Source: Actinomycetota bacterium (GTDB lineage Bacteria; Actinomycetota; Actinomycetes; S36-B12; UBA5976). From it: 52,487 bases of DNA. Under the pieces are notes generated by a model, which was not told the origin of the DNA, searched no databases, and was given only the letters and a program-made list of their open reading frames with translations. The position numbers and the translations under genes were made by a program. The first letter of the stretch is position 1. Every line of letters starts with the position of its first letter. The stretch lies in assembly GCA_016870575.1 (NCBI GenBank), contig VGBH01000006.1, forward strand, positions 1-52,487, read 5' to 3'. This document shows, one piece after another, positions 8,622 through 17,728 of the stretch.

Positions 8622-9910
8622 TGATTTTCAGCAATTTCTTCTTCAGTTGTAGCTTCGCGCTCAGCCAAAACTGTCGCAACTCGATTACGCCTGCCAACAC
8701 CAGATTCTGCAGTTAATCGCCATCCATCAATTACGATCGATGAGCCTGGGATTGCTACCCGTTCAAGCTTTAATGCCATTAGGCCAGCTACCGTATCTAC
8801 TGCTTCTTCATCATCACTAGTTAACTTCAATTCAATCAAGTCAGAGAAGTCATCAATGTTCATTCGAGATGAAACTCGATATGAATCATCACTTATCTGA
8901 ACAACTTCAGGTGCATCTCGATCAAATTCATCAGAAATCTCTCCTACAATCTCTTCCAAGATATCTTCAATTGTAATCAATCCTGCAGTTCCACCATATT
9001 CATCAACTGCAATCGCCAAGTGAACTCGTGCTGTCTGCATCTCTTTAAGTAACTCATAAACTAATTTGCTATCTGGAATAAAATATGGCGGCCGCGTCAA
9101 ACTATCAACTCGCTCATTGTTCTCAGAATCTCTGTGCTCAAAAATGCGTTTAATCAAATCCTTAAGGTAAATAATGCCAACTACATCGTCACTATCTTCT
9201 CCGATTACTGGAATTCGACTAAATCCTGATCTAAGAGCTAAAGAGACAGCCTGCCTTAATGTTCTATCTTTTTCAATCCAAACCATCTCGGTTCTCGGGA
9301 CCATCACTTCGCGAACATGGGTCTCACCCAAATCAAAGACAGAGTGCAACATTTGCGCTTCATCATCTTCAATAACTTGATCAGCTTCAGCGATATCCAA
9401 CAAATCTCGCAAATGAGAAGTAGAGGCAAAAGGGCCCTGCCGGAAGCCTTTTCCAGGTGTAATTGCATTACCAATAAAAATCAAGGCAGTAGTTAAAGGT
9501 GCAAAAAGTTGTCCTAAAAGTGCAATCGGCCTGGCAAAAAACAATGCAATCTTTTCAGAATGTTGCCGTCCCAGCGTTGCTGGCGCAACTCCAATAAAGA
9601 TGTAGCCAACAAAGGTAAGCAATATGACAACCCAGAGCACACTTAAGCCTCTTCGAGTTTCAATTACCAGCGTTTCAGTTGCCAAAATGGTCGCTAGAAC
9701 CGTTAGCGCTAATTGCACGAACACTAGGGAGTTGACCGCAGGAGCAGGTTTACGCAAAATCTTCACTAAACGATTGGCAGACTTGCTGCCGTTGTTTGCT
9801 TTTTCTTCAATCAGAGTTAATGATGTTGAATCTAGAGCAGTTCGCAGCATCGCTACAACACCGGCAAAAAAGAGCGTAGCCACTACAGTAATAATAGAGT
9901 ACCAATTCAT
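8618..9910 (-). CDS. CNNM/CorC-HlyC family protein with CBS pair
   Basis: A CNNM transmembrane region (about residues 1-180, three or four segments), a CBS pair ([15 protein letters not shown] and [16 protein letters not shown] regions) and a C-terminal CorC/HlyC domain. The [24 protein letters not shown] block is diagnostic. Family members are tied to Mg2+/Co2+ efflux and, in this operon position, are routinely linked to ybeY. The start is placed at ATG 9910, which overlaps the ybeY stop as TAATG and gives 430 residues. An in-frame ATG at 9928 would add six residues. Confidence 0.85.
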   Translation of the reverse strand: MNWYSIITVVATLFFAGVVAMLRTALDSTSLTLIEEKANNGSKSANRLVKILRKPAPAVNSLVFVQLALTVLATILATETLVIETRRGLSVLWVVILLTFVGYIFIGVAPATLGRQHSEKIALFFARPIALLGQLFAPLTTALIFIGNAITPGKGFRQGPFASTSHLRDLLDIAEADQVIEDDEAQMLHSVFDLGETHVREVMVPRTEMVWIEKDRTLRQAVSLALRSGFSRIPVIGEDSDDVVGIIYLKDLIKRIFEHRDSENNERVDSLTRPPYFIPDSKLVYELLKEMQTARVHLAIAVDEYGGTAGLITIEDILEEIVGEISDEFDRDAPEVVQISDDSYRVSSRMNIDDFSDLIELKLTSDDEEAVDTVAGLMALKLERVAIPGSSIVIDGWRLTAESGVGRRNRVATVLAEREATTEEEIAENQ

Positions 9911-10362
9911 TAGAGTGTTACTCCCCATTCAGACAAAATCTGATCCTGCAAGGAAAACATCTGCTTATGCTCTTCTGGTTCAGCGTGATCAAATCCTAAT
10001 AAGTGTAAGAATCCATGTACTAACAACAAATATATTTCAGTCGAAAAATTCTTATTGGCTTCATCTGCCTGCCGCTTTGCAACTTGAGGGCAAATAACGA
10101 TATCTCCAAGTAATGAATCAGCCGATTGCTGTGAGTTATCTCCTGGGCGCAACTCATCCATTGGAAAACTCAATACATCAGTTGGCCCATCCTCTGCCAT
10201 CCAGCGCTGATTAAGCTCGGCAATTGAGTTCTCATCTACAAAGATAATTGATAAATCTGCAAGTGGATGTACTTTCATTTTAGTAATAGCGAATGATGCA
10301 AGATTTGATATCTCGCTAACATCAATATCAAATTCAGTTTCATTCAAAACTTCAACGGTCAT
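9910..10362 (-). CDS. ybeY: Endoribonuclease/rRNA maturation factor YbeY
   Basis: A 150-residue metalloprotein for 16S rRNA 3' maturation and 70S quality control. The zinc-binding HGFLHLLGFDH motif is intact, with H116, H120 and H126. The upstream PTDVLSFPMDE stretch and the GDIVICP strand are also family hallmarks. It overlaps phoH by four bases and meets corC in TAATG. The phoH-ybeY-corC-era order is conserved in bacteria and ties it to 30S biogenesis. Confidence 0.95.
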   Translation of the reverse strand: MTVEVLNETEFDIDVSEISNLASFAITKMKVHPLADLSIIFVDENSIAELNQRWMAEDGPTDVLSFPMDELRPGDNSQQSADSLLGDIVICPQVAKRQADEANKNFSTEIYLLLVHGFLHLLGFDHAEPEEHKQMFSLQDQILSEWGVTL

Positions 10363-11333
10363 CGCGAGTTTCTATCTCGTAGTTTCTTTGACTGTTTGGC
10401 ATCATATTCACTATAAGCATCAACAATTCTTGAAACTAACTTATGTCTCACTACGTCAGTTGACGTTAAATTACAAAAAGCTACATCATCAACACCTTGC
10501 AGAATGTCCTTTACCACTTGTAATCCTGAACTATTTCCTCTTGGTAAATCAATTTGAGTTACATCTCCAGTAATCACCATTGTTGAACCAAAACCAAGTC
10601 TGGTTAAAAACATTTTCATCTGCTCTGGCGATGTGTTTTGGGCTTCATCTAAAATAATGAATGCATCATTTAGTGTTCGTCCACGCATATAAGCAAGAGG
10701 AGCAACTTCAATAGTCCCAGACGTCATCAACCTTGGAATTTTTTCGGGCTCAATCATATCGTGCAAAGCATCATAAAGTGGACGCAAATAAGGATCAATT
10801 TTTTCAGATAACGTACCTGGTAAAAATCCTAATCGCTCCCCTGCCTCTACAGCAGGTCTAGTTAAAATAATTCTATTAATTCGTTTTGCTTGTAAAGCTT
10901 GTACAGCCTTTGCTACTGCTAAATAAGTTTTTCCAGTGCCTGCAGGTCCAATACCAAAAACAATAGTGTGCTGATCAATTGCATCAACGTATCTTTTCTG
11001 ATTCAAAGTTTTTGCGCGAATTGCTTTGCCGCGAGTTGATAAGATATCTGCAGTTAAAACTTCGTGCGGCCTAAGTTCGGCTTTATCTCTTAACCATGAA
11101 ATAGAGCGCTCCACCGCTTCTGGGGTAAGCCCTTGACCCGTTCGCAGCACGGTCAGCATCTCACTAATTAGATTTTCAATTAGTGCGACTGATTCAGCAT
11201 CGCCAGAAACAGTCAGCTCATTTCCTCGCACTGAGATCTGAGTTATTGGAAACTGTCGCTCGATAGTTTTAATTAATTCATCGCCTGCGCCAAGCACGCC
11301 GATCATGGGAAATGCAGGGGGAATGACAATCAC
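10359..11333 (-). CDS. phoH: PhoH family ATPase (YbeZ-like)
   Basis: A 324-residue P-loop ATPase of the PhoH family, thought to act with YbeY in rRNA processing. Walker A is GPAGTGKT (129-136), Walker B is AFIILDEAQN (about 231-240), and the ILTRPAVEAGERLGFLPG and VVITGDVTQIDLP blocks are typical. An N-terminal RGNELTVSG region precedes the ATPase. The coordinates use the GTG at 11333, which has no Shine-Dalgarno. In the same frame a CTG at 11369 follows a perfect AAGGAGG by five bases and would extend the protein by 12 residues, closer to other actinobacterial PhoH N-termini. Confidence 0.92.
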   Translation of the reverse strand: MIVIPPAFPMIGVLGAGDELIKTIERQFPITQISVRGNELTVSGDAESVALIENLISEMLTVLRTGQGLTPEAVERSISWLRDKAELRPHEVLTADILSTRGKAIRAKTLNQKRYVDAIDQHTIVFGIGPAGTGKTYLAVAKAVQALQAKRINRIILTRPAVEAGERLGFLPGTLSEKIDPYLRPLYDALHDMIEPEKIPRLMTSGTIEVAPLAYMRGRTLNDAFIILDEAQNTSPEQMKMFLTRLGFGSTMVITGDVTQIDLPRGNSSGLQVVKDILQGVDDVAFCNLTSTDVVRHKLVSRIVDAYSEYDAKQSKKLRDRNSR

Positions 11334-11366
11334 CGATTTAACAACCGCTACCGGTTCACTAGCGCC

Positions 11367-11381
11367 CAGACGGGCCTCCTT
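11367..11381 (-). promoter_or_regulatory. Strong ribosome binding site with CTG codon, in frame with phoH
   Basis: On the minus strand AAGGAGG (11381-11375) is followed by CCCGT and then CTG (11369-11367). The CTG is open in frame to phoH. No ATG or GTG lies at a suitable distance from this site. It may mark the true phoH start at a rare codon. A TATTCT -10-like hexamer lies just upstream (minus strand, 11401-11396). Confidence 0.4.
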
Positions 11382-11405
11382 GCTGCCAGGGGTAAAGAAT
11401 AGGGC

Positions 11406-11750
11406 CTAGCCTGGCGGCCATTGCATTGAACGTCCACCAAGCACGTGGGCATGGGCGTGAAAAACACTCTGCCCGGCTGCTGCGCCAGTATTGAAAACTA
11501 CTCGATAGCCGTTAGCTAGTTGCTTTGATTTTGCTATCTCATCAATCAGAAGCATTACTGATTGCAACTCTGCTGAATGAACGGACAATTCAGCTAAATT
11601 CTTAACGTGAATCTTGGGTATAACTAAAATGTGCGTTGGCGCTTTTGGATTTATGTCATTAAATGCAATTGCACCAGAATTTTGTCCGACGAGACTAACG
11701 GGCAATTGCGCATTTACAAACTTACAAAACAAGCAATCTGGATTTGTCAT
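11406..11750 (-). CDS. HIT family nucleotide-binding protein
   Basis: A 114-residue histidine-triad protein of the Hint branch, a nucleoside phosphoramidase/AMP-lysine hydrolase family. The triad is H98, H100 and H102 in HAHAHVLGG. An N-terminal CLFC pair (C6, C9) is typical, as is the NDINPKAPTHILVIP strand. The start is placed at ATG 11750, which overlaps the rsmE stop as ATGA and has GGTGGGG as a Shine-Dalgarno-like stretch; a GTG nine bases further upstream is possible. It ends the hrcA-dnaJ-rsmE-HIT operon, an order also seen in other Actinobacteria. Confidence 0.9.
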   Translation of the reverse strand: MTNPDCLFCKFVNAQLPVSLVGQNSGAIAFNDINPKAPTHILVIPKIHVKNLAELSVHSAELQSVMLLIDEIAKSKQLANGYRVVFNTGAAAGQSVFHAHAHVLGGRSMQWPPG

Positions 11751-12463
11751 TTTCCCCACCTTGTAGTCTTTGACAATACTGCAGCGGCAGCTGCAATACC
11801 AGCATGTCTACTGCGCAAAATAGTTTCACCCATTCTTGCCTCAACAGCGCCGATTTGTGAAAGCGATGATCTCTCGTTATCGGTAATTGATCCTTCAGGT
11901 CCAATGACCAGCAAAACATTTTGCTCAATCTTGTCTGGAATTGCCCTACTTGAATCTTCATGAAACACAATAACTTGATCAAATCTTCCTGACAAGATTG
12001 AAATGTCAGTAACTAAGGGGTGGATAATTGGATACCAAACTCTCCTCGCTTGCGCCGCGGCAGTGTCAGATGTTTGTTGCCACTTTTTTACGGCAGATAT
12101 TTGCTTATCTTTATCCCATTTAGCAATTGATCGCTCGGCTTGCCATGGATAAATCTCATCCACACCAACTTCAACCATTAACTCAACTGCATACAAAGCA
12201 CCATCGCCCTTGGGCAGAGCTTGTAGAACTGAAACTATTGGAATTGGTCTTTGGGTCTGAACAACTTCAGATACTTCAAACCTAAGTTCAGATTTTGAAA
12301 TCAATTCAACAACAGTACCAAGTGCTGACTTTCCAAAACCATCAGTAAATCGAACTTGCTCATTCTTTTTTAATCGAAGCACGCTGCTAGCGTGTTTACC
12401 AGCATCGCCCGTTAGCGTGAGTGAACCAGTTTTTATCTCTTGTATCTTAAATAGAAGCAACAT
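11747..12463 (-). CDS. rsmE: 16S rRNA m3U1498 methyltransferase
   Basis: A 238-residue SPOUT-fold methyltransferase that makes 3-methyluridine at position 1498 of 16S rRNA. The N-terminal PUA-like part contains HASSVLRLKKNEQVRFTDG. The knot region contains LLVIGPEGSITDNE and the final VEARMGETILRSRHAGIAAA, the SAM-binding trefoil. The length is standard. It overlaps the dnaJ stop by one base (TAATG) and the HIT start by four, so it is part of the hrcA operon. Confidence 0.94.
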   Translation of the reverse strand: MLLLFKIQEIKTGSLTLTGDAGKHASSVLRLKKNEQVRFTDGFGKSALGTVVELISKSELRFEVSEVVQTQRPIPIVSVLQALPKGDGALYAVELMVEVGVDEIYPWQAERSIAKWDKDKQISAVKKWQQTSDTAAAQARRVWYPIIHPLVTDISILSGRFDQVIVFHEDSSRAIPDKIEQNVLLVIGPEGSITDNERSSLSQIGAVEARMGETILRSRHAGIAAAAAVLSKTTRWGK

Positions 12464-13581
12464 TATCTACCAAAAGCGTCTTTAAGTTTCGTGAAGAAAC
12501 TATCGTTCTGTAACTCAGTTGTAATGTTTGCGGTAGGTTCTTCTTCGCCTCGAAGTTTTGCTAATTCTTCGAGCAACTTCTTTTGTTTTGTATCAACATC
12601 TTTGGGCACTTCAACCATGACGTGTACTAATAAATCACCTCTGCCACTGCCACGAAGATGGGTTGCTCCTAGATTCTTGATTGAAAGCACAGTTCCAGGT
12701 TGAATCCCAGCGGGCACTTTTAATGATTTATTGCCATCTAAAGATGGAATTGAGACCGAGCAACCAAGTGTTGCTGCTGTTACTGGAATACTTATCTGTA
12801 AGTGAAGGTCATCACCACTGCGCTTCAAAGATGGATGTTCATTAACCAAAATTTCAACATATAAATCGCCAGCAGGACCACCCCATGCGCCAACTTCACT
12901 TTGCCCAGAGAGTTTTAGTCTCAGCCCAGTATCAACACCTCCAGGTACAACAACTTTCACGTTTCTCCTGGTTCGAACTCTTCCTTCGCCTGAACATTCA
13001 GTGCATGGATGTTCAATCACATTGCCAAAACCAGAGCACTGCGGACAAGCTCTCGTTGTGCGAACATCACCTAAGAAAGATCTTTGCACGGAACTAACTT
13101 CTCCTCGCCCTTTGCACATAGAGCAACTAATCAATTCAGAACCGCTGGCAGAGCCAGTTGCATCGCAAGTTTTGCAAGCAATTGCAGTATCAACTGTAAT
13201 TTCTTTTTCTACACCAAAAACAGCTTCAGATAACTCAATACGCATTCGAATCAACGCATCTTGGCCGCGCGTCATTCGAGCACGTGGTCCGCGCTGCGTT
13301 GCCGTACCTCCAAAAAATGCGTTTACAAAATCTCCTAAATCGAATCCATTTGCGCCAAAGCCACCAAATTCATCAAATCCACCTCGGTCATACGCTGCAC
13401 GCTGTTTCTCATCGCTAAGCACTTCATAGGCAGCGGTTACTTGTTTAAATCTCTCCTGTGCAGCTGCATCAGGATTTACATCTGGATGAAGTTCGCGTGC
13501 TAACTTTCGATAAGCCTTTTTAATTTCATCAGCGGTGGCAGTTTTTGACACACCAAGGACTTCATATAGATCTGTTGCCAT
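12463..13581 (-). CDS. dnaJ: Molecular chaperone DnaJ
   Basis: A 372-residue type I J-protein that stimulates DnaK. The J domain (1-70) has HPD at 32-34. A short Gly/Phe region ([14 protein letters not shown]) follows. Four CxxCxGxG-type zinc repeats span roughly residues 135-205: [24 protein letters not shown] and CTECSGEG. The C-terminal substrate domains follow. The ATG at 13581 is chosen over a TTG one codon upstream. Its place after hrcA identifies it as the HrcA-linked actinobacterial dnaJ2 type; no dnaK or grpE lies nearby. Confidence 0.95.
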   Translation of the reverse strand: MATDLYEVLGVSKTATADEIKKAYRKLARELHPDVNPDAAAQERFKQVTAAYEVLSDEKQRAAYDRGGFDEFGGFGANGFDLGDFVNAFFGGTATQRGPRARMTRGQDALIRMRIELSEAVFGVEKEITVDTAIACKTCDATGSASGSELISCSMCKGRGEVSSVQRSFLGDVRTTRACPQCSGFGNVIEHPCTECSGEGRVRTRRNVKVVVPGGVDTGLRLKLSGQSEVGAWGGPAGDLYVEILVNEHPSLKRSGDDLHLQISIPVTAATLGCSVSIPSLDGNKSLKVPAGIQPGTVLSIKNLGATHLRGSGRGDLLVHVMVEVPKDVDTKQKKLLEELAKLRGEEEPTANITTELQNDSFFTKLKDAFGR

Positions 13582-13587
13582 CAATAT

Positions 13588-14601
13588 CTACTTCCCCGCC
13601 AAAATTGAACCAACATAACTAGAAACTGCAAGCACAGCTCCCATGGTCGTGGGGTAATCCATATGAGTTGGACCAACTACACCAAGTCGAGCAACCGTGT
13701 TATCGCCAATCTGATATCCACTCGTAACCACTGCTGCAGATTTAAGTCCAGTTGGATTTTCAATGCCTATCTTTACTGAAATATCTGGTGCGACAGCTTC
13801 ACCAATTAATCTCAAGAGCACCACTTGCTCTTCAAGTGCTTCTAGCACTGGTCTGAACATAGATTGATATTCATCTGCATAGCGTGCGAGATTTGCTGTG
13901 CCACCTATTACTACACGCTCTTCTTCTTCTCGATCAGATAATTCAATCAAAACATCAAGTATCAAATTGGCAAACTCACGATCATTTTCATCAAAGTAAC
14001 TTACAATATTTGATCGCTGCTTTTGGAAATCCGAAAGATAAATACCAACAAGAGCGGTATTTAATTTGTTTCGCAGCTGGGTCAATTCAACATCTGTTAT
14101 CTCAGTTGGAGCTTCTAGGTATCGCTGCTCTACTCGTCCAGCTTCGGTAACTAACACAATTAAAATTCGCTGATGGCTTACTTTCACCAATTCGACGTGC
14201 CTAATCGCCGTTTTGCTTAAGGATGGATACTGCACAATTGCAGCTTGTTTTGTTAATTGAGATAAGACTTTAGTTGTTCTTGACATCACATCATCTAAAT
14301 CAGCAGCTCCAGCTAAAAACTTCATAATTGCTCGTTGCTCTGCAGTTGATAACGGCTTTACTGAACTTAGTTGATCTACAAATAATCTGTAACCAAGTGC
14401 AGTTGGGATGCGCCCAGCGCTGGTGTGAGGTTGTTCGAGGTAACCCTCATCTTCCAAAACAGCCATATCGTTTCTAATGGTGGCTGGAGATACCCCTAAA
14501 TCGTGACGTTCAGAGAGCAGGCGGGATCCGATTGGCTCGTGCGTGGCGATGTAGTCCTCAATAATGGCCCTTAGAACTCGAAGTTTTCGGTCGTCTTGCA
14601 C
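13588..14601 (-). CDS. hrcA: Heat-inducible transcription repressor HrcA
   Basis: A 337-residue repressor of class I heat-shock genes that binds CIRCE. The N-terminal winged helix contains LRAIIEDYIATHEPIGSRLL and LGVSPATIRNDMAVLEDEGYLEQPHTSAGRIPT. The C-terminal GAF-like part contains GGTANLARY and ends in an MGAVLAVSSYVGSILA segment. It starts at GTG 14601 with a GGAAGGGGG Shine-Dalgarno-like stretch. A CIRCE element overlaps its -10 box, so it is autoregulated together with dnaJ, rsmE and the HIT gene. Confidence 0.95.
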   Translation of the reverse strand: MQDDRKLRVLRAIIEDYIATHEPIGSRLLSERHDLGVSPATIRNDMAVLEDEGYLEQPHTSAGRIPTALGYRLFVDQLSSVKPLSTAEQRAIMKFLAGAADLDDVMSRTTKVLSQLTKQAAIVQYPSLSKTAIRHVELVKVSHQRILIVLVTEAGRVEQRYLEAPTEITDVELTQLRNKLNTALVGIYLSDFQKQRSNIVSYFDENDREFANLILDVLIELSDREEEERVVIGGTANLARYADEYQSMFRPVLEALEEQVVLLRLIGEAVAPDISVKIGIENPTGLKSAAVVTSGYQIGDNTVARLGVVGPTHMDYPTTMGAVLAVSSYVGSILAGK

Positions 14602-14617
14602 TAGATCCCCCTTCCCA

Positions 14618-14644
14618 TTAGCAAAAGTGTAAGTCGAGTGCTAA
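14618..14644 (-). promoter_or_regulatory. CIRCE operator overlapping the hrcA -10 box
   Basis: On the minus strand the element reads TTAGCACTC, nine bases, then TTTTGCTAA. The promoter-distal arm matches the CIRCE half-site exactly; the arm nearer hrcA keeps GCTAA but has TTTT in place of GAGT. A TACACT -10 hexamer (14631-14626) lies in the spacer, so HrcA binding would block the polymerase. Transcription would begin near 14619, leaving an 18-base leader with the ribosome binding site. Confidence 0.85.
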
Positions 14645-14652
14645 AAACTGGC

Positions 14653-15867
14653 TCACTTTAATAACTCAGCAGCGACCCGATCTGCCATCAGCCGACCAGA
14701 TTGACTCAGCACCACTCGGCCACCCGCTAGAGCCGCTAATTCAAGCCAACCCGTGCTCGTTAACTGCGCTACCAAATCTGGTCTCGGAAGTTTGCTGACA
14801 CTCAATCCGCTGCGTTGGCGTAATTGCAACATCACCGACTCAAACTGCTGCTGTTGTTGATTTAACTCTTCTCGTCCAGCTGCAGGTGAAAGATTTTCTT
14901 GCAGAGCTGCAGCCCAAGTTGTTGGATACTTCTCATTCCACCACCGCACGCCACCTATATGACTATGCGCACCAGGTCCCAATCCCCACCAATTATCACT
15001 TTGCCAATAAATTTGATTGTGTCGACAATCTCCATCTGGTTTGCTCCAATTTGAAATCTCATACCAACCAAAACCGCGCTGTTGCAGATATTGATCTGCA
15101 GTTAGATATCTTGAAGCAGCAATGTCATCATCTGGTTGCGCAATGTTTCCACGTTTGACTTGCGCTGCTAATTTGGTTCCTGATTCAACAATTAATGAAT
15201 ATGCTGACAGATGATTGATTGGTAAATCGGTGGCGAATTTAAGTGAATTTAACCAATCAGCATCGCTTTCACCTGGTGTGCCATAAATCAAATCCAAACT
15301 AATATTTCTAAATCCAACGTCGGATGCGCCATGAACTGCTTGTTCCACAGAAGTTAGATTATGAGTTCTATCTAATACTTTGAGCACATTAGCAGCTGCA
15401 CTTTGCATACCAAAAGAAATTCGATTTATCCCAGCCGCAAAATATCCGTATAAACTCTCTCTTGAAACAGAATCAGGATTCGCTTCTAAAGTTATCTCTA
15501 TGTCTTTGGCAAAATTATTCTTAAGTTCATTTAATAACGATTGATATATATCAGGTGAGATTAATGACGGGGTTCCGCCTCCAATAAAAATAGTATCAAT
15601 TTTCGGTAAGCCAGGTAAAGTGCGATTTGCAAGTTCCAGTTCAAGTAAAATTAATTCTGGCCATTGTTCAGCACTAAATCCACCAAGCTCTGTAGCAGTA
15701 TAAGTATTGAAATCGCAATACCCACAGCGTTTAACACAGAACGGAACGTGTAGGTAAAGACCAAACTTACGTTGAGAAATCGTTGCTAACGCAGAATCTG
15801 GTAGTTCACCTGATACTGGCGGTAGGTCTCCCTCAGGCTGTTTTGGCACTCTCAGAGTAAATACCAT
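14653..15867 (-). CDS. hemW: Radical SAM heme chaperone HemW
   Basis: A radical SAM protein of the HemW (HemN-like) family, which binds heme and delivers it to membrane enzymes; it is often misannotated as coproporphyrinogen dehydrogenase. The 4Fe-4S cysteines are C44, C48 and C51 in FCVKRCGYCDF. The GGGTPS block, the ITLEANPDS strand and the RISFGMQSA motif follow. The C-terminal HemN domain includes GLGPGAHSHI. ATG 15867 overlaps fadD by 35 bases; GTG 15849 gives an N-terminus (MPKQPEG) closer to relatives and may be the true start. Confidence 0.9.
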   Translation of the reverse strand: MVFTLRVPKQPEGDLPPVSGELPDSALATISQRKFGLYLHVPFCVKRCGYCDFNTYTATELGGFSAEQWPELILLELELANRTLPGLPKIDTIFIGGGTPSLISPDIYQSLLNELKNNFAKDIEITLEANPDSVSRESLYGYFAAGINRISFGMQSAAANVLKVLDRTHNLTSVEQAVHGASDVGFRNISLDLIYGTPGESDADWLNSLKFATDLPINHLSAYSLIVESGTKLAAQVKRGNIAQPDDDIAASRYLTADQYLQQRGFGWYEISNWSKPDGDCRHNQIYWQSDNWWGLGPGAHSHIGGVRWWNEKYPTTWAAALQENLSPAAGREELNQQQQQFESVMLQLRQRSGLSVSKLPRPDLVAQLTSTGWLELAALAGGRVVLSQSGRLMADRVAAELLK

Positions 15868-17662
15868 CGACTAAGTCTTGGTACTTCTGCATCACCCTGG
15901 AACGTCGGACCTTGAGACTTGGCGTTAGTTCATCTGCTTCAATCGATAGATCCCTAGGTAGCACTCGGAACTGTTTAACCTGCTCCCAGCCATTTAAACC
16001 AGCATTTAAAGTATCAATCTCTTGTTGAAGATGTTCAATAACGGCTGGATTAACTCGCAATTCATCATAACTGCCAGAAAGCTTGTTGCGCTCTGCAAAT
16101 GCTTGCAGTCCTTCGGGATCTAACGCAATAAGTGCTGAAACGAAGTTTCTATTTGCAGCCACAACCAAAATGTGAGAAGCAATCTGGGTTACCGCTTTAA
16201 ATTTAACTTCAATTGTTGTTGGCGCTACAAATTTTCCAGAACTTGTTTTAACCACATCTCGCTTACGATCAGTGATTTTGATTCTGCCATTTGCATCAAT
16301 CTCACCAATATCACCGGTGTATAACCAACCATCAGCATCAAATGCTTTTGCGTTCTCCTCCGACAAATTGTGATAACCACGCATTAGCGCTGGTCCCTTA
16401 ATTAATAACTCACCATCTGAAGCTAACTTGACTTGTGTACCTGGGAATGGTTCACCAACATATCCAATTGCTGTTTCCCAAGGTCTAGACATTGCAGTTG
16501 CCGGACCAGATTCAGTTAGTCCCCAGCCTTCTAAAATTTTTAGATTTGCTGCAGCAAACCAAGTATTGATATCAGTAGATAGTGCAGCTGCACCAGAAAT
16601 AAAGTATCGAATTCGGCCGCCAAATCGTTCATGTAGTTTATGGAAAACTAACTTCTCAGCAATCTTGTAAGCAGGAGACTTTTTGCCTTTATCTAAATCA
16701 CCAGACAATGCTGCTTTAGTGCCAACCTTGAAAGCCCAGTTAAATATCTTTTCTTTTGCTCCACCTGCATACGCAACATCAGCAGTAACTTTTGCGTGAA
16801 CTTTCTCAAATATTCTTGGCACTGCAGCCATAAATGTTGGTTTTACATCACCTAAGTTTTCAACAATCTTGGGTACTCTGCCATCAAGTGCTGTTTGAAA
16901 ACCAATTTGTAAATGTAGAACGGAAAGTACTTTGCCAAATGAGTGCGCTAGTGGCAGCCACAGCAACTGAACATCCTCACTAGTCAAAATTCCTAATGAT
17001 TCAATTGATGCAGCTTGATAGGTAAATCCTTTGTGCATTAACTCAACACCTTTTGGTTTGCCTGTTGTGCCTGAGGTGTAAATCAAAGTAGCTAGTGTGT
17101 CACCCGTAACTCGAGCAATATGATCATTAACAACATTTGGATTTGATTCCAATAGTCGCTTACCGCGCTTACCTAATTCCTCAAGACTAATTACAAACTC
17201 ACCATCCCCCGCACCATCAAACACAACTATGTTTTTTACTCGTGGTGTGCGGGCCTTAATGGCTAAATATTTATCAACTTGCTCTTGATTCTCAGCAAAA
17301 ATTACGATCGAGCCTGAGTCTGCAATGATGTATGCAGCATCTTCAATTCCAGTTGTTGGATATACGGTAGTGGTAGCAGCACCAGCGAGCAGAATAGCGA
17401 AATCTGCAGCCATCCATTCGTATCTTGTATTTGAAGCAATTGCTACGCGATCGTTATCAATAACACCCAAAGAGATCAATCCTGCTGAATAGCTGCGAAC
17501 CTGTTGATCCAAGTCACGCCAGCTGTATTTTTTCCAACCTGGATCTGTGGGCTGCCAAAAAGCAATTGTGTCAGGAGTTGACTTAACTCGATTTACAAAC
17601 ATTTGTGCAACCGAAGGTTGCGGGGTTGGAATCTTGGCGTTTAAATCTCCGGTGATGGTCAT
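15833..17662 (-). CDS. Long-chain fatty acyl-CoA synthetase (FadD15-like)
   Basis: A 609-residue AMP-forming ligase of the long-chain acyl-CoA synthetase (FAA1/FadD15) group, which activates fatty acids through an acyl-adenylate. The P-loop is LIYTSGTTGKPKG (193-205). The A5 block is EGWGLTESGP, followed by YTGDIG and the hinge region ITDRKRDVVKTSSGKFVAP. The ATG has a strong GGAGG ribosome binding site. The 66-base gap to lepA contains TACCCT (minus strand, 17696-17691), a possible -10 box. In M. tuberculosis fadD15 lies elsewhere, but similar genes neighbour lepA/hemW in other Actinobacteria. Confidence 0.88.
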   Translation of the reverse strand: MTITGDLNAKIPTPQPSVAQMFVNRVKSTPDTIAFWQPTDPGWKKYSWRDLDQQVRSYSAGLISLGVIDNDRVAIASNTRYEWMAADFAILLAGAATTTVYPTTGIEDAAYIIADSGSIVIFAENQEQVDKYLAIKARTPRVKNIVVFDGAGDGEFVISLEELGKRGKRLLESNPNVVNDHIARVTGDTLATLIYTSGTTGKPKGVELMHKGFTYQAASIESLGILTSEDVQLLWLPLAHSFGKVLSVLHLQIGFQTALDGRVPKIVENLGDVKPTFMAAVPRIFEKVHAKVTADVAYAGGAKEKIFNWAFKVGTKAALSGDLDKGKKSPAYKIAEKLVFHKLHERFGGRIRYFISGAAALSTDINTWFAAANLKILEGWGLTESGPATAMSRPWETAIGYVGEPFPGTQVKLASDGELLIKGPALMRGYHNLSEENAKAFDADGWLYTGDIGEIDANGRIKITDRKRDVVKTSSGKFVAPTTIEVKFKAVTQIASHILVVAANRNFVSALIALDPEGLQAFAERNKLSGSYDELRVNPAVIEHLQQEIDTLNAGLNGWEQVKQFRVLPRDLSIEADELTPSLKVRRSRVMQKYQDLVDGIYSESAKTA

Positions 17663-17728
17663 CTCGGCCTCCTAGATAACGGTTGGGCCGAGGGTATGGG
17701 TAACTGGGCAGTAGCGAAAGGGGAAAAG

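Noticed and set aside
9624-10097. A 157-codon plus-strand frame opposite corC and ybeY
   Set aside because: Both opposing genes are certain and conserved; the frame has no recognisable motif and no spacing suited to a gene.
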